Shown here: piece after piece, positions 39,375 to 51,301 of the stretch | Position numbering within the stretch: position 1 is the stretch's first letter | Layout of the letters: the number at the start of each line of letters is the position of its first letter | DNA from: Anisakis pegreffii | Taxonomy: Eukaryota; Nematoda; Chromadorea; Rhabditida; Anisakidae | DNA length: 64,000 nucleotides | Direction of reading: 5' to 3' | Assembly (NCBI GenBank): GCA_035041965.1 | Contig: JAPYMA010001021.1 | Coordinates: forward strand, 31,959-95,958 | Program-made: the position numbers and the translations under genes | The notes under the pieces: model-generated | What the model was told of the DNA's origin: nothing | The model's database searches: none | What the model saw: only the letters and a program-made list of their open reading frames with translations

Positions 39375-39970
39375 ACGAAATTCAGCGAGGAGGCGCAGAG
39401 TGGTCTTGCCTTCAGGCTGGCAAGGTTTAAACCGGATCCGGAAACCGGAAAGCACTCAAATCCGGCCCAGAAATCACTCAATCACAGAGCTGCGCTGTGT
39501 GGCGGATGTCTCGCCGTCTGGACTCTCTATGCATGCGTGTGCTCTCTCACCCACCTCGACGAGAGTGCATAGCCGGCGGTGGAGAGCGCAGACGAAACGA
39601 CAGTGCGCTGCGTCGCAATACTCCAACGAGAGAAATTTGCAAAAAGTGGATTTTCACGATTTTCCGGACCCCATAATTCCGTTCCGGATGGCAATTTCCG
39701 GAAAATTTTTCTACATTCTAAAAGATCTTGTCGAGATCTTTCCAACCGTCTACTTTTTGTTGCAATTGGTCCAAAATTGGCAAAAATACGACACCCCGAA
39801 AATCGCAATTTTTCGATCGCTGATCAATTACACGGCAGAATTTGGAAATTTTTGCGAAAATTTTTTTCGTCCGATTCCGATGAATTCGCCACCAATCGAT
39901 AGAGCTCTCAACGCAGATCACGACCTAATCCTTCACAGCGCTCTCACAGCAATTCCAACAAATTTATAGG
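39375..39970. other. GC-richer island upstream of unc-53
   Basis: This segment differs from its C+A-rich surroundings. It holds a tRNA-like head, a GC-rich stretch (39,480-39,640) with an imperfect inverted repeat (CTATGCA, CTCTC, GAGAG, TGCATAG at about 39,527-39,571), then TTTTCCGGA/AATTTTTGC-rich sequence. Overlapping frames on both strands have no recognisable domain. It lies about 0.5-1.1 kb upstream of the unc-53 ATG and could be its promoter or a transposon remnant. Confidence 0.5.
39388..39450 (+). repeat. tRNA-like segment (CAGAGTGG head, anticodon-like hairpin)
   Basis: GGAGGCGCAGAGTGGTCTTG is followed by a CTTGCC/GGCAAG stem with an 8-base loop, then GGTTTAAACC, which is B-box-like. 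It opens the GC-richer island that runs to about 39,970. Confidence 0.4.
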
Positions 39971-40751
39971 CGCGTAACACTCACAAATTCGAGACTCGTC
40001 ACTCAATTGTGAATGAAAATTTTCACAAAACTGTTGGACAATTCCACTAAAAAAAGCAAAGCAATTTTCTCTATGACACCATATTCACAAGCAACCATAC
40101 AGTCACACCATATTCACAAAATATGATAGAAAAATAATTGAATTCGTACATATTCCCATCCGCTTGACCTTTACGAAAGAGCAGCGCAATAATACAGCTC
40201 AATATCTCGCTGATACAGCTCCATACCAACGGAACAACTCCATATTGCAGCTAAATTCCAACTGAACTCAAAAAATTTCTCCAATTCACCTTCGAACACA
40301 CTAACGAAATTCGGACGTGTAAAACTCTCTCAAGACCTCATTATTATTGTTATTATTATGTCCATTACAATACACATTTATTTATTCAGTCCACAGATGT
40401 TCAGATCCAGACGCATAAAGATATCTCCAGATATACTGCCACAACGAGAGATCTAAAGATAAAAACACCTCGATAGACAACGCCAAAATGAGAGACACCA
40501 AGACAGAGATGTCTAGAGACACTGTAAGATTATGAGAGATGCAGAGATAGAAAAACGAGATGAAATGCCAAAATAAAAAATGCCGTCATCGTAAAATCGG
40601 CACTGTCAAAAATATTTTCAGACTAAATATTATTATTAATATTGCGCTGCAATTGCCCTATTAAACACTAAAATAACACAATATTTCTAACGCCCTCATT
40701 TTTATGTTTCCGACTTCGTATCAGTCTTAACCCTGGCTCCACTCTTCTTCA

Positions 40752-40752
40752 A

Positions 40753-40793
<41 letters not shown>

Positions 40794-40821
40794 TATTATT
40801 ATTATTATATTATTATTATTC
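40752..40821. repeat. (ATT)n microsatellite
   Basis: A near-perfect ATT run of about 70 bases in the unc-53/F-spondin intergenic region, one of the few long T-rich microsatellites on this strand left of 49.4 kb. Confidence 0.95.
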
Positions 40822-43793
40822 ACTCCCCAATAGATAAGTCGGAAGTTCATTCCATAAAACTTATCTTAACTTCAATTGCACTAATAAATTCCCACAATTT
40901 TTTCCAAATACAACTCAATAATTCTGAATATTTTGCAGCACAATATCACATATTACATCATGTTAAACAATAATAAATCCACACAAAATACAGCTCAATA
41001 TCGCGCAGTTTCGGATATGATGCAGCACAATATCCAAATCAGTTCATATTAAATAATAATCTTAAATAATATCAAATTTTCACAAAATACAGCTTGATAT
41101 CGCGCAATTCCGGATATGCTGCAGCGCTATATCCCGTCATGTTTTCATGATACAACTTTCTTTATCATTACGCATATTGATTCATCCCAGCAATCCAACC
41201 ACCCATCCGCCCTCTACTCAAGAATAATGCAGCTCTATAACAAACCAGATAATAAGATGGCTCACCACTTAAGCAGATATATGGCTGTTAATTTAGTGCT
41301 GCTGCTCGATGCCCAGTCAATAAATTCAGCCAAATACCAAACCAACTTTAATTAAGCACTCCCCACCCAGCAGAACTGTGACTCGTCGTCATCAATCTAA
41401 GAAAACGAATCGGTCAGTCTCATCTATTGCAGCTCTAAATCAGTCTCATCCATTGCAGCTCTAAACTGTCTCGTAAGCCTAGCGTAGTCCATGTCCTAAT
41501 AGCCTACGCCTAATCCTAAGCCTAAACCTAAATCTAAGCATAAGTCCATACCCATCAATTTATTATGTCTGCATATTTATCCATTTCTTATTCTTATTCT
41601 TTCAATCTCGTCAATATTTTTGCACTACTTCAACTCATAATATATAGCTACAACATTTTTCGTTTGCGTTCGTTCTGTTGCAAGTTGCAGCCCTCCAGCA
41701 GCTCAAAAAACGGATACCAATAATGAGAACAACAATAATGACAAAGAAAATAATGACTCATTAATAACACGAACAAAACATCGTCATGAGACTCTTCACT
41801 ATTTTGCAGCGCAATAATTACTGTCCCAATAGAATACTGCAACAAAAAACAGCACAAAACTGACAATTCGAGCAATCAAAACGGCTAGAATTGCAGCTCT
41901 ATATCCATAAAAATCCACAATAACACAAATGAAATAACTCCAGAAAATCAGCTCCAAATCCTCTGCTGCAGCCCAATATCAGATCAGCCTAGTTCAAAAA
42001 CGACACATCCGCACATACATACTTGCTAATTGATCTAAAGAAGCGCCCAAGGGCGGTGCCCAAAACACGCCCAGTCCACACAAAAGACAACAACAAATTA
42101 CTGAAGACAATATACGACGGGTTCATCGAATCCAAAGGAAAAGAAAGAAAGATCTCAGCTTTCGCTATTGCAGCTCAATATCACGCCAGCCTAGTGCAAA
42201 ATTAGCCATACTTATACACCAATTTGCTCAATTCATCTCATCTGCTCTCAATAGCAGCTATCTATTTATGTCCTAAAGCCTAATCTCTTTTCTAATCCAC
42301 TGATATCCTCTCATATCTCTACTACACTGACTCACTGGTTGACTATTTAGCTACTAAATTCAAATTTTATTGCTTGTCGCAGCTCAAAAGCATCCAAATG
42401 CACCGAAAAATGCAGCTAAACACCATCGCATCGCATCCTTTATCCCATTCCATGTGATACATTATCTAATAAGATTTGTTTAGTCATTCATTCATCGACA
42501 TCTCTTTCTTTCGTTCTTTCACAGCTTCATATCACTTACTAACAAATCATTTTTTCCAAAATTTGTACAACAAATGCATCCAAAAACAATTTTTATGCTG
42601 GTATTTAGCTGCAATAGAGCTGTAATCGCTCAATGAAATGCGTCACAACCTCATCTAAACCAAAATACCCCCAACTGCGGTGATCAAAACACCCCCAAAG
42701 CCAAAACCACCCTAAAAAGCGAAAGATTCAAACTACGAACTACAAACTACACTCATCCCTCCATCATCACTACATTCATCAATAAGCATTATCTCATCCT
42801 CTCTTTGCTAAATAATGCAGCCCAATATCGACCAACCAGCCAATTTCGCGAAACCTATTCAATTAGCATAATCATTTTCTATTTTCTTCGCAGTGACCAC
42901 CAAATTCGGCAGCTCTATATCAACTAAAACATCCTCCAAACCAACAAAACAATACCAATACTAATAACATCTCGAAATCAACAAAAATTGCAGCCTCATA
43001 TCTACAAACACTCACCCCTTTTTTTGTATATCCTCTCTTCTAAACACATCCCTCATTCCTCATTTCCCCAGAATGTTACCCAACCTACCCCTTGGGTAAC
43101 TCAAACTAGAGATATCTTAAATCCCCTTACCTACCTCCGAATCCAATCCCCTTTCCTACCTTAACAATTCCAAAAATCCCCTCAACCCAGTGCAAAGAAC
43201 ACCACCACCTCAAAGCCAAAGAGCACCACCTCAAACAACGTCACAAACACCAAAATACACACATACCAAATCCACGTCAAATGCTATGATTTAATACACC
43301 ACAATTACTTAATTTCCCTCTAATTAAGCAATTAATCAAACTTTTTTCTTAAACCAATTACAACCAACTCAACAACAGTTGTTCTCTCGATCCGTCTCAC
43401 TCTACCCCACATACCAAATCCTAATCTCTCCTTAATCCTATCCATCCTAATCCTTCGATATCCCCCCGATATCCTCCTCATCTCCTATCACTCTCTTATC
43501 TATCTAATCAATCACTTACCTCTACTCTGATCTCACCCAGTTCGATCTTAATCTAATCTTGATCTAATCCTCTAATCTCAATATCTCATCTCGTCTTGAT
43601 CAACAAAATCCTCCATATTACTCTCTCCCACGAAATTGTTTAACTTTAAATCTAGGCTCTACGTTCATCGAGCATCGTTCTTCGATCTTACGGCCTTCGT
43701 TCCTTCCTTCCACCGAACTGATTTTCATTTCATTTTAACCTTATCATACCAGTTCAAAATCAATTCCTCGCAATCAATTTATAATTCAGCACT

Positions 43794-43817
43794 ACCCTAA
43801 GCCTAAGCCTAAGCCTC
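43794..43817. repeat. Interstitial nematode telomere-like repeat
   Basis: CCTAAGCCTAAGCCTAAGCC is three to four units of GCCTAA, the complement of the nematode telomere unit TTAGGC. A degenerate stretch of CCTAA units also lies at about 41,500-41,545. Confidence 0.6.
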
Positions 43818-44906
43818 ACTCACCCCATTACTCCTCGTACAACTTCGAAAATCATTCTCTATTATTATTGTTGTTGTTCTGGCTGCTGACCTTTCCTATC
43901 AGGCCAGCCAGCCAGCTACCTCACTTTTGCTATGCCTCATCCCCAATTTACCCCGTTTACTAGGCCCCTCCTAAACTCATCCCCTTTTCAAGCTTTGGCT
44001 TGAGCTAATCTCTTTAGCCAGTCCTAATCCAGGTCCTTATCTGCTCAATTACTCGATTCTATAACCCAACTTTCTCACCTTAGCCAATTTAAATATTTCA
44101 TTTGTTCTATTCTTTTATTATTACTTACAATTTTATTATCAATTTTCGAAATTCCACATCCTGCTGCCCAAAATACCCCAAATCCAATTCCGCAGCTTCA
44201 TAGCAATTCCAAAATCCAATTTTTTCACGTAACGCGATCAGTCAATGTCGGATAAATAACCTTTAATTAATTCTAGTTCAGCTCATATCTAAACCATAAC
44301 CTATTTCCGGTCAAATCCTAAAATTAATTTCAGGTCAAATTCTAAAAGTCCTGGCTTACCAAAAGTCACGTTCCTTAGCGAAATGTTCTTTGGTACTAAA
44401 TGATTAATTTACAAGCCAGCCTCACAAATCCTTTCCAGTAAACAACAGCCAAAAATCAATTAATTACGCAAGACCATTTAAAAAAATCAAGACAGCACAA
44501 AATCAACAAAATGCAACAGCGCTCTATCTATATAAATCTCTTTGTCAATAAGCAATAGACTGATGCAACAACTTAAGACAGAGACTCGAACTTAAGACAC
44601 ATATGAAGCTCTTATTGATCCAATTATTATTATTATTATTATGATTACAACGATAATGATAACAATATCAATTCAAATCATATATAAATAAGCTATCTTG
44701 CCTTTAATTCCGTTCTGGATCCCATTGTTAATCCTTGCCGGAGTATCGAGCGGTCGGGCCTCACCTCATCTCTCCATTATTTCAAACCTGAAATACGACC
44801 CTTGTCACTCAACCCTATATCAACATGTCCAAATCCCTCTATTCTTGCAGCTAAATTCCCCAAAATTTTTTCCAATCTCAGGTTAATTTCAGGTCGTTTC
44901 AACGAA

Positions 44907-44914
44907 AATTTCAG
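44907..44914 (+). promoter_or_regulatory. Candidate trans-splice acceptor of F-spondin mRNA
   Basis: The sequence AAATTTCAG ends 43 bases before the F-spondin ATG and matches the nematode 3' splice consensus. It could accept a spliced leader, or join an upstream non-coding exon. No other strong acceptor lies closer to the ATG. Confidence 0.45.
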
Positions 44915-44957
44915 CAAACAAATCAATCAATCGAACACTTAATAATCGGTACCAGAT

Positions 44958-47900
44958 ATGAAGCTGCTACATTCTCATCTAATCGCTCTCTACACTCTTC
45001 TAATCTCCACTGTTCACTGCCAGCCATCCCTCTCCCTACATCCAGAATGTAAACGTCGGCTGTACGAGGCTAAAGGTGAACGACAACCCGGTAATAATGG
45101 GTTCATTATCGATATATCCAGTGCCACGAATACGTCCGATCAGGCACCCGAAAGCTTCACACCCGGAGACAGCTACATCAGTATGTCACTACATTCTTAG
45201 TCCACTAACACCACCCTTTGTGATGACAATAATAACAATAATTACACGAATTACCTAAATCCAGGTAATAACAATAATAACAAAATAAACCAAAATGACT
45301 CTTTACAAATTCTCAAAAATAAAGTCGCTACTAGGAATTGAACCCGCACCTCCCCACTACACCAACTCTATAATGTGTTGTGCTTTCGCACTGCGCTATT
45401 TGTACTTTGTACAAAGGCAAAACAAAACGTCGCTGGTTCAATTCCGCACTGCGTCCGAAAATTTTTGCGCTCTCAATTTCCCTCAAATTTCAGTCAAACT
45501 CCGTGGATGGCACACAAAATTCACCGTGCAAACCTTCCGTGGATTCGGCCTCAGCGCCCTATTCGATAACGACAAACCAGCTGGCAAATTTGATGTCAGT
45601 TTTTCGGACAAATTTGTCATCCTTTACCTATTTTGTCAAATTTGTCATTGTCAATTTGTCAAATTTATCATTTGTATAACTCACTTCAAATTCCGCTGCA
45701 GCTGCAAGGCCGTAAAGGTGAGGCGCGCATTTGGCCAAACTGCCGCCGTGCGGGCGTGTCGCACTCCAATCTTCGGCCCAAAACGTCCGTCCACGTGCTT
45801 TGGCACGCACCCGACACGTTCGCCGAGGGTGCGTGCGTTTGGTTCCGTGCCATCATTATCGCGTCGAGACGCCATTGGTTCGCTGAAGACGGTGAACTTA
45901 CGAAAAAATTCTGCATTACAGGTCAGTTACAGCCCATACGCCCTGCGGAAATACACCCGGACAAATGGCACCCCGCCAAGATAACACCCAAAACTTTCAG
46001 AAGGCTACAAGAAGGCGCTGACCGTCGAAGATCACGACGACTCGGGCACAGGGGAATGTTGCGCGTGTGATGAGGCCAAGTACAGTCTCGAGTTCATCGG
46101 GTTGTGGTCCAAAGAGACGCATCCGAAGGATTATCCTACCTGTGAGTTTTGGCACTTTTGCCCGTCCTCCACTTTGGCACATCGCCACCCACACCAATGT
46201 GGCACATCGCCACCCGACCACTGTGGCACATCGTCATGTGCACCATTCTGGCACAGTGCCAGATACCACGCCTCTTCTAAAATAATTCACAAAAATCACA
46301 CTAAAACAATAGCAAAACTAAACAATAAACACAATAACAATATATAACAATAATAATAATAAAATTTCAGTAGAGCATTTAACACATTTCACTGATATGC
46401 TAGGCGCAAGCCATAGTCCAAACTACACAATGTGGAAATTCGGTATGATCGCAACCGATGGCATGAAGGAAATTGCCGAATGGGGTAACACCTATAAAGG
46501 AGAGCAGGAAATGAAGGAACACGTATGTTACCTCCAACCTCACCCTCCCCCCAATTTTTTCCAATTTCAGGTCGCCTCAATCCCACCCCCATTACCCAAA
46601 TTTCACCCGCGCGAACAAAAAAAACCTAAATCAATTTCAGGCCAGTGAGATTCGTACACTGATGAAAATCAAAGGTCTATGGTATCCAGAGGTTCAAGGC
46701 CGTACACACAGCTCATTCGTGGTTAACAAGTTAGTCACCAAGACTTCTATTTTTCATAAAAATTTCCAGATCTCATAAAAATTTCCATTTTCCATAAGAA
46801 TTTTCGTAAAAATTCCAACAATCCTAACCTAGTTCGAACTTTTTTGCAGGTACCATCATCTCGCCTCGCTGGCCGCTATGTTCGGTCCATCACCCGACTG
46901 GTGTGTGGGTATCTCGTCGGTTAATCTCTGCCTACCCGACTGCACCTGGGTACCCGAGCGTACTTTTGAGCTGCTACCCTTCGATGCGGGCACCGATAAT
47001 GGGCCGACATTCATGGTACGTGTGCACTCTTTAAAAAAATTGACCTGAAATTACGTAAAATGAAAAAGTTTACCTAAAATAACTCAAAAATTAATTTCAG
47101 TCTCCCAACAATCCCGCTGAACCTCGTGTTCCCATCCACCCTATTACCACCAAACTCGACCCCCGCTCGCCGTTCTACAGCGAAGACACGGACATAATCG
47201 CCCCGTTGGCACGACTTGTCCTCAAGCGGGAGCAACTCATCAAATCCGATTGCAAGTCCACTGAAGAGTATCAGAAGATCGCATTCAATGCCACCAATAC
47301 TAGTGAGGACGAAGAGTATAAAGACAGAAGTATGTTTTACTTTATTATTATTACTACCCTTCATTATTCTATCATTATTATTACAACAACAAAACAATAT
47401 AATAAAACTACCTACCTTCCAATCAGGAGAGTGTATGGTCACATCGTGGGAGCCATGGTCTCTGTGCTCTGCCACGTGCGGGAAGGGCATCCGGATGCGA
47501 TCCCGTGTCTACGTCTTCCCAATCAAGGCTCAAATGTTCCACTGCCATCGTCAAATGATCGAACGACAATTCTGCAATGCAAAAATCAGCGAATGTGAAA
47601 GTTAGTTGGCTAAAGTTTTTGAAAAATATTTCTAAAATCACCCAAAATCCAAAATCAATCCACTCAGATTCGGATGCCTTCAACTCGCGATGCGCTGTAA
47701 GCAGCTGGGCACCCTGGACTGAATGTAGTGTCACGTGTGGATTCGGTACACGCTCCAGATCGAGGACATTCAAAGAGCCCGACTCAAATAATGTCACCTG
47801 TCCTCATGTCGAAATGGTCAGGAAGGATATCTGTGTTGGTATGTCTCTATCATCATTACTACTGTTATTATTACCTCTCGAAATTCCCATATAACTCAAA

Positions 47901-49384
47901 AGTTTCAAAAATTCCCAAAAATATTCCCAAAACCTCAAAAAATACCCTCAAATTCCTAAAAAATATTCCCAAAACCTCAAAAAGTACCTCCGAATTCCAG
48001 GCGATAATGGCGAGGACTGTTCGGTGACTCCGGATCCACTGTGCCGAGCCACCACTTGGAGTGAATGGTCTCCGTGTTCGGCGTCCTGCGACGAAGGCGT
48101 TCGTGTCAGGACCCGTCTCCTCTTCTATGCCGAACACGAGCAGCACTGCTCACATGTTGTGCTGCAAGAGAACGAAAACTGTCAACTGCAAACGTGCAGA
48201 CGACTGCTCAGTGCACACTCTGAAGGCCGGTTACCTTACTCTTGCCAACTCTCAACGCTGATTGGTAAAATATTTACCAAATCGGTAAAACGTTTATTTC
48301 ATCGATAGATCACAATAAAATCGGTAAAATATTAACCTAAATGGCTCTGTCTCGGTAAAATATTTACCTGGATGGATTGCAGAGATCTGCCACGAAGAGA
48401 AGCAAGAGGGTCTCTGCGCTGGTACCTATCCCAGATACTGGTATAACGCCGAGATGAATCGTTGTGAACGGTTTATTTATACCGGATGCAAAGGCAATCG
48501 AAACCAATTCGAAACTGAGGACGAGTGCAAACGATTCTGTGTGAAGGGTTATGAGTCACCAATGGGTGAAGTCGGTTGGTATCTTCCTAAAACCGAAACA
48601 GTATGAGAAAGTGAGAAATACAAAACGGAGGAAAAGATAAAAATTCCAAAATTCCAGTACCTGGACACCAGTTGATCAATGAATTCGGTGTGGATCAAGT
48701 GGATGATGGAGGTGAACCTGTTGACTGTGTCATCTCCGAATGGACTCCGTGGGGAAACTGCTCAGCTACTTGCGGCTCCGGCAAAAGGCAACGTTCCAGA
48801 CAAATTGAGGCCAGTCGTTTCTCCCTCATCCCACCAAAAAGCCTTAAAAATTAAATTTCTGGCCATCCATAACAAATTTAATTTCAGGTCTTCCCCCGGA
48901 ACGGTGGCCGATCTTGCCCTGAGCATATGGTTCAAGAGATCAAATGCCAACTGAGACCTTGTCGTAAGTGAACAACTATCTTACAGCGCCTAAAAGCTAA
49001 ATTGATACCAAAAACATCACAAATATCTCAAATTATGAGTGGATATATAGCTGCAAAAGATACACCACATACATAAAAATCCAAATATTAAGCTTTTGCA
49101 GCTGTATATCCTATCGTAATTCTAGACATTTGTATTGCTTCATAGTTGGAAAAGGTAAATTTAACAATATGAACCAAAAAAAAACCAACTTTGCAGCTAT
49201 AAATCGATGTCGCTTCGGTGCCTGGTCCCAGTGGACCCCATGTTCGGTGACCTGCGGCCAAGGCAGGCAGTCCCGACGCCGCCTCGTCTCAAGACCTCGC
49301 GACTACTTGGCCAACGAGCTGGATCCGTCTTGCAACGAACCTGAAAAAGAGATTCGACTTTGCACTCTCGTACCCTCTTGTTAG
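44958..49384 (+). CDS. spon-1: F-spondin (secreted matrix protein: Reeler, Spondin_N, TSR, Kunitz)
   Basis: F-spondin is a secreted extracellular-matrix protein that guides and fasciculates axons and anchors muscle to matrix. Fifteen exons agree in phase and give 845 residues: 44958-45180, 45494-45594, 45702-45921, 46001-46141, 46371-46522, 46641-46729, 46850-47015, 47101-47329, 47427-47600, 47668-47838, 48001-48264, 48383-48574, 48658-48809, 48888-48963, 49197-49384. A signal peptide (about residues 1-21) precedes a Reeler domain (30-180) and a Spondin_N domain (195-400, with KETHPKDYP, MFGPSPDW and PFDAGTD). TSRs lie at about 442-497, 505-553, 572-622, 730-783 and 788-845, with WxxW and CSxTCG cores; TSR3 has CSASCD instead. 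A six-cysteine Kunitz domain (645-700) sits between TSR3 and TSR4, with Ala in the P1 position after CysII. One intron (48810-48887) appears to use a GC donor. The gene is complete. Confidence 0.95.
45324..45412 (-). repeat. tRNA-derived SINE-like copy in F-spondin intron 1
   Basis: The minus strand carries TAGCGCAGTGCG, AGTTGGTGTAGTGG, GGTTCAATTCC, an end TAGCGAC and then TTTATTTTT. Box sequences and order match the copy at 4,356-4,430. Confidence 0.65.
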
Positions 49385-49445
49385 TGCCCTGGTTTGCCGC
49401 TATCTTTTCCTCCCCTTTCTGTCTGTCTCTCCCGAAAACCCGTAC

Positions 49446-49455
49446 TCGAATATTG

Positions 49456-49489
<34 letters not shown>

Positions 49490-49553
49490 TAATAATAATA
49501 GTAATAATAATGGTAATGGTAACGCAACAGCCACAAATGGATTGTATGAAAGG
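49446..49553 (+). other. Possible extra 5' exon of the PAK gene (poly-Asn frame)
   Basis: A frame with about a dozen Asn codons followed by NGNATATNGLYER ends at a good GTGAGT donor (49,554) in phase 0, the phase needed by the exon at 49,674. No clear 3' splice site opens it, although a strong pyrimidine tract lies at 49,402-49,432. It overlaps the space where the F-spondin 3' UTR should be, so it may be a chance reading of an (AAT)n microsatellite. Confidence 0.3.
49459..49511. repeat. (AAT)n tract at the strand-composition switch
   Basis: An interrupted AAT run directly between a C+T-rich stretch (49,402-49,432) and G-rich sequence starting about 49,511. It is also the poly-Asn frame considered as a kinase exon. 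Confidence 0.9.
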
Positions 49554-49599
49554 GTGAGTGAGTTGTTTGTGTTGATCATGGTTATATAATTTGTTAGTG

Positions 49600-49605
49600 A
49601 ATAAA
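49600..49605 (+). terminator. Probable F-spondin poly(A) signal (AATAAA)
   Basis: AATAAA lies 216 bases after the F-spondin stop and about 70 bases before the CAG acceptor at 49,671-49,673 that opens the first firm kinase exon. A poly(A) signal followed within about 100 bases by a downstream trans-splice acceptor is the layout of nematode operons. Confidence 0.5.
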
Positions 49606-49673
49606 AGCAGCAGTAGCAGCAGGCAGGGAAGAGCGAGTGATGCATAAGGTACATTGAATTGTTTGAGGTACAG

Positions 49674-51301
<1,628 letters not shown>

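Larger units (their letters stand above)
38917..44906. other. Divergent intergenic region between unc-53 and F-spondin
   Basis: Six kilobases separate the two divergent starts and should hold both promoters. The first 1.1 kb includes a GC-richer island (39,375-39,970). The rest is C+A rich, with many core elements (38,935-39,130, 40,195-40,255, 40,935-41,125, 41,430-41,460), an (ATT)n tract at 40,752-40,821 and GCCTAA runs (41,500-41,545 and 43,794-43,817). I found no gene in it. Confidence 0.55.
447..49206. repeat. Interspersed element family, core TTGCAGCTATATATC / GATATATAGCTGCAA
   Basis: The short core occurs in both orientations throughout this span, with common variants CGCAGCACTATATC and TTACAGCTCTATATC. 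By eye there are on the order of a hundred relaxed matches (not an exact count). Clean examples are 21,175-21,188, 24,383-24,396, 25,112-25,126, 25,392-25,405 and 25,923-25,936 (forward), and 21,033-21,046, 25,194-25,207, 26,290-26,304 and 49,041-49,056 (reverse). Copies at about 20,986-21,073 and 48,988-49,083 align beyond the core over roughly 85 bases, so the core belongs to a longer mobile or amplified element. I find no copy to the right of 49,206. Confidence 0.75.

Noticed and set aside
39400..39969. 189-codon plus-strand frame as a gene
   Set aside because: Several frames on both strands are open over the same bases, no domain is recognisable, and it lies in a probable repeat or promoter island.
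42023..42205. Lys/Arg-rich 60-codon frame as a gene
   Set aside because: Short, begins without ATG, ends in a copy of the interspersed core, and has no splice partners.
44698..44886. Signal-peptide-like frame (IPFWIPLLILAGVSS) as the F-spondin start
   Set aside because: It begins at TTG and lacks an in-phase donor to the Reeler exon. The ATG at 44,958 has its own signal peptide and correct phase.
45600..45701. Read-through of F-spondin exon 2 into intron 2
   Set aside because: A frame is open but consists of TTTGTCAAA repeats and hydrophobic noise. Splicing at 45,594/45,702 restores a continuous Reeler domain.
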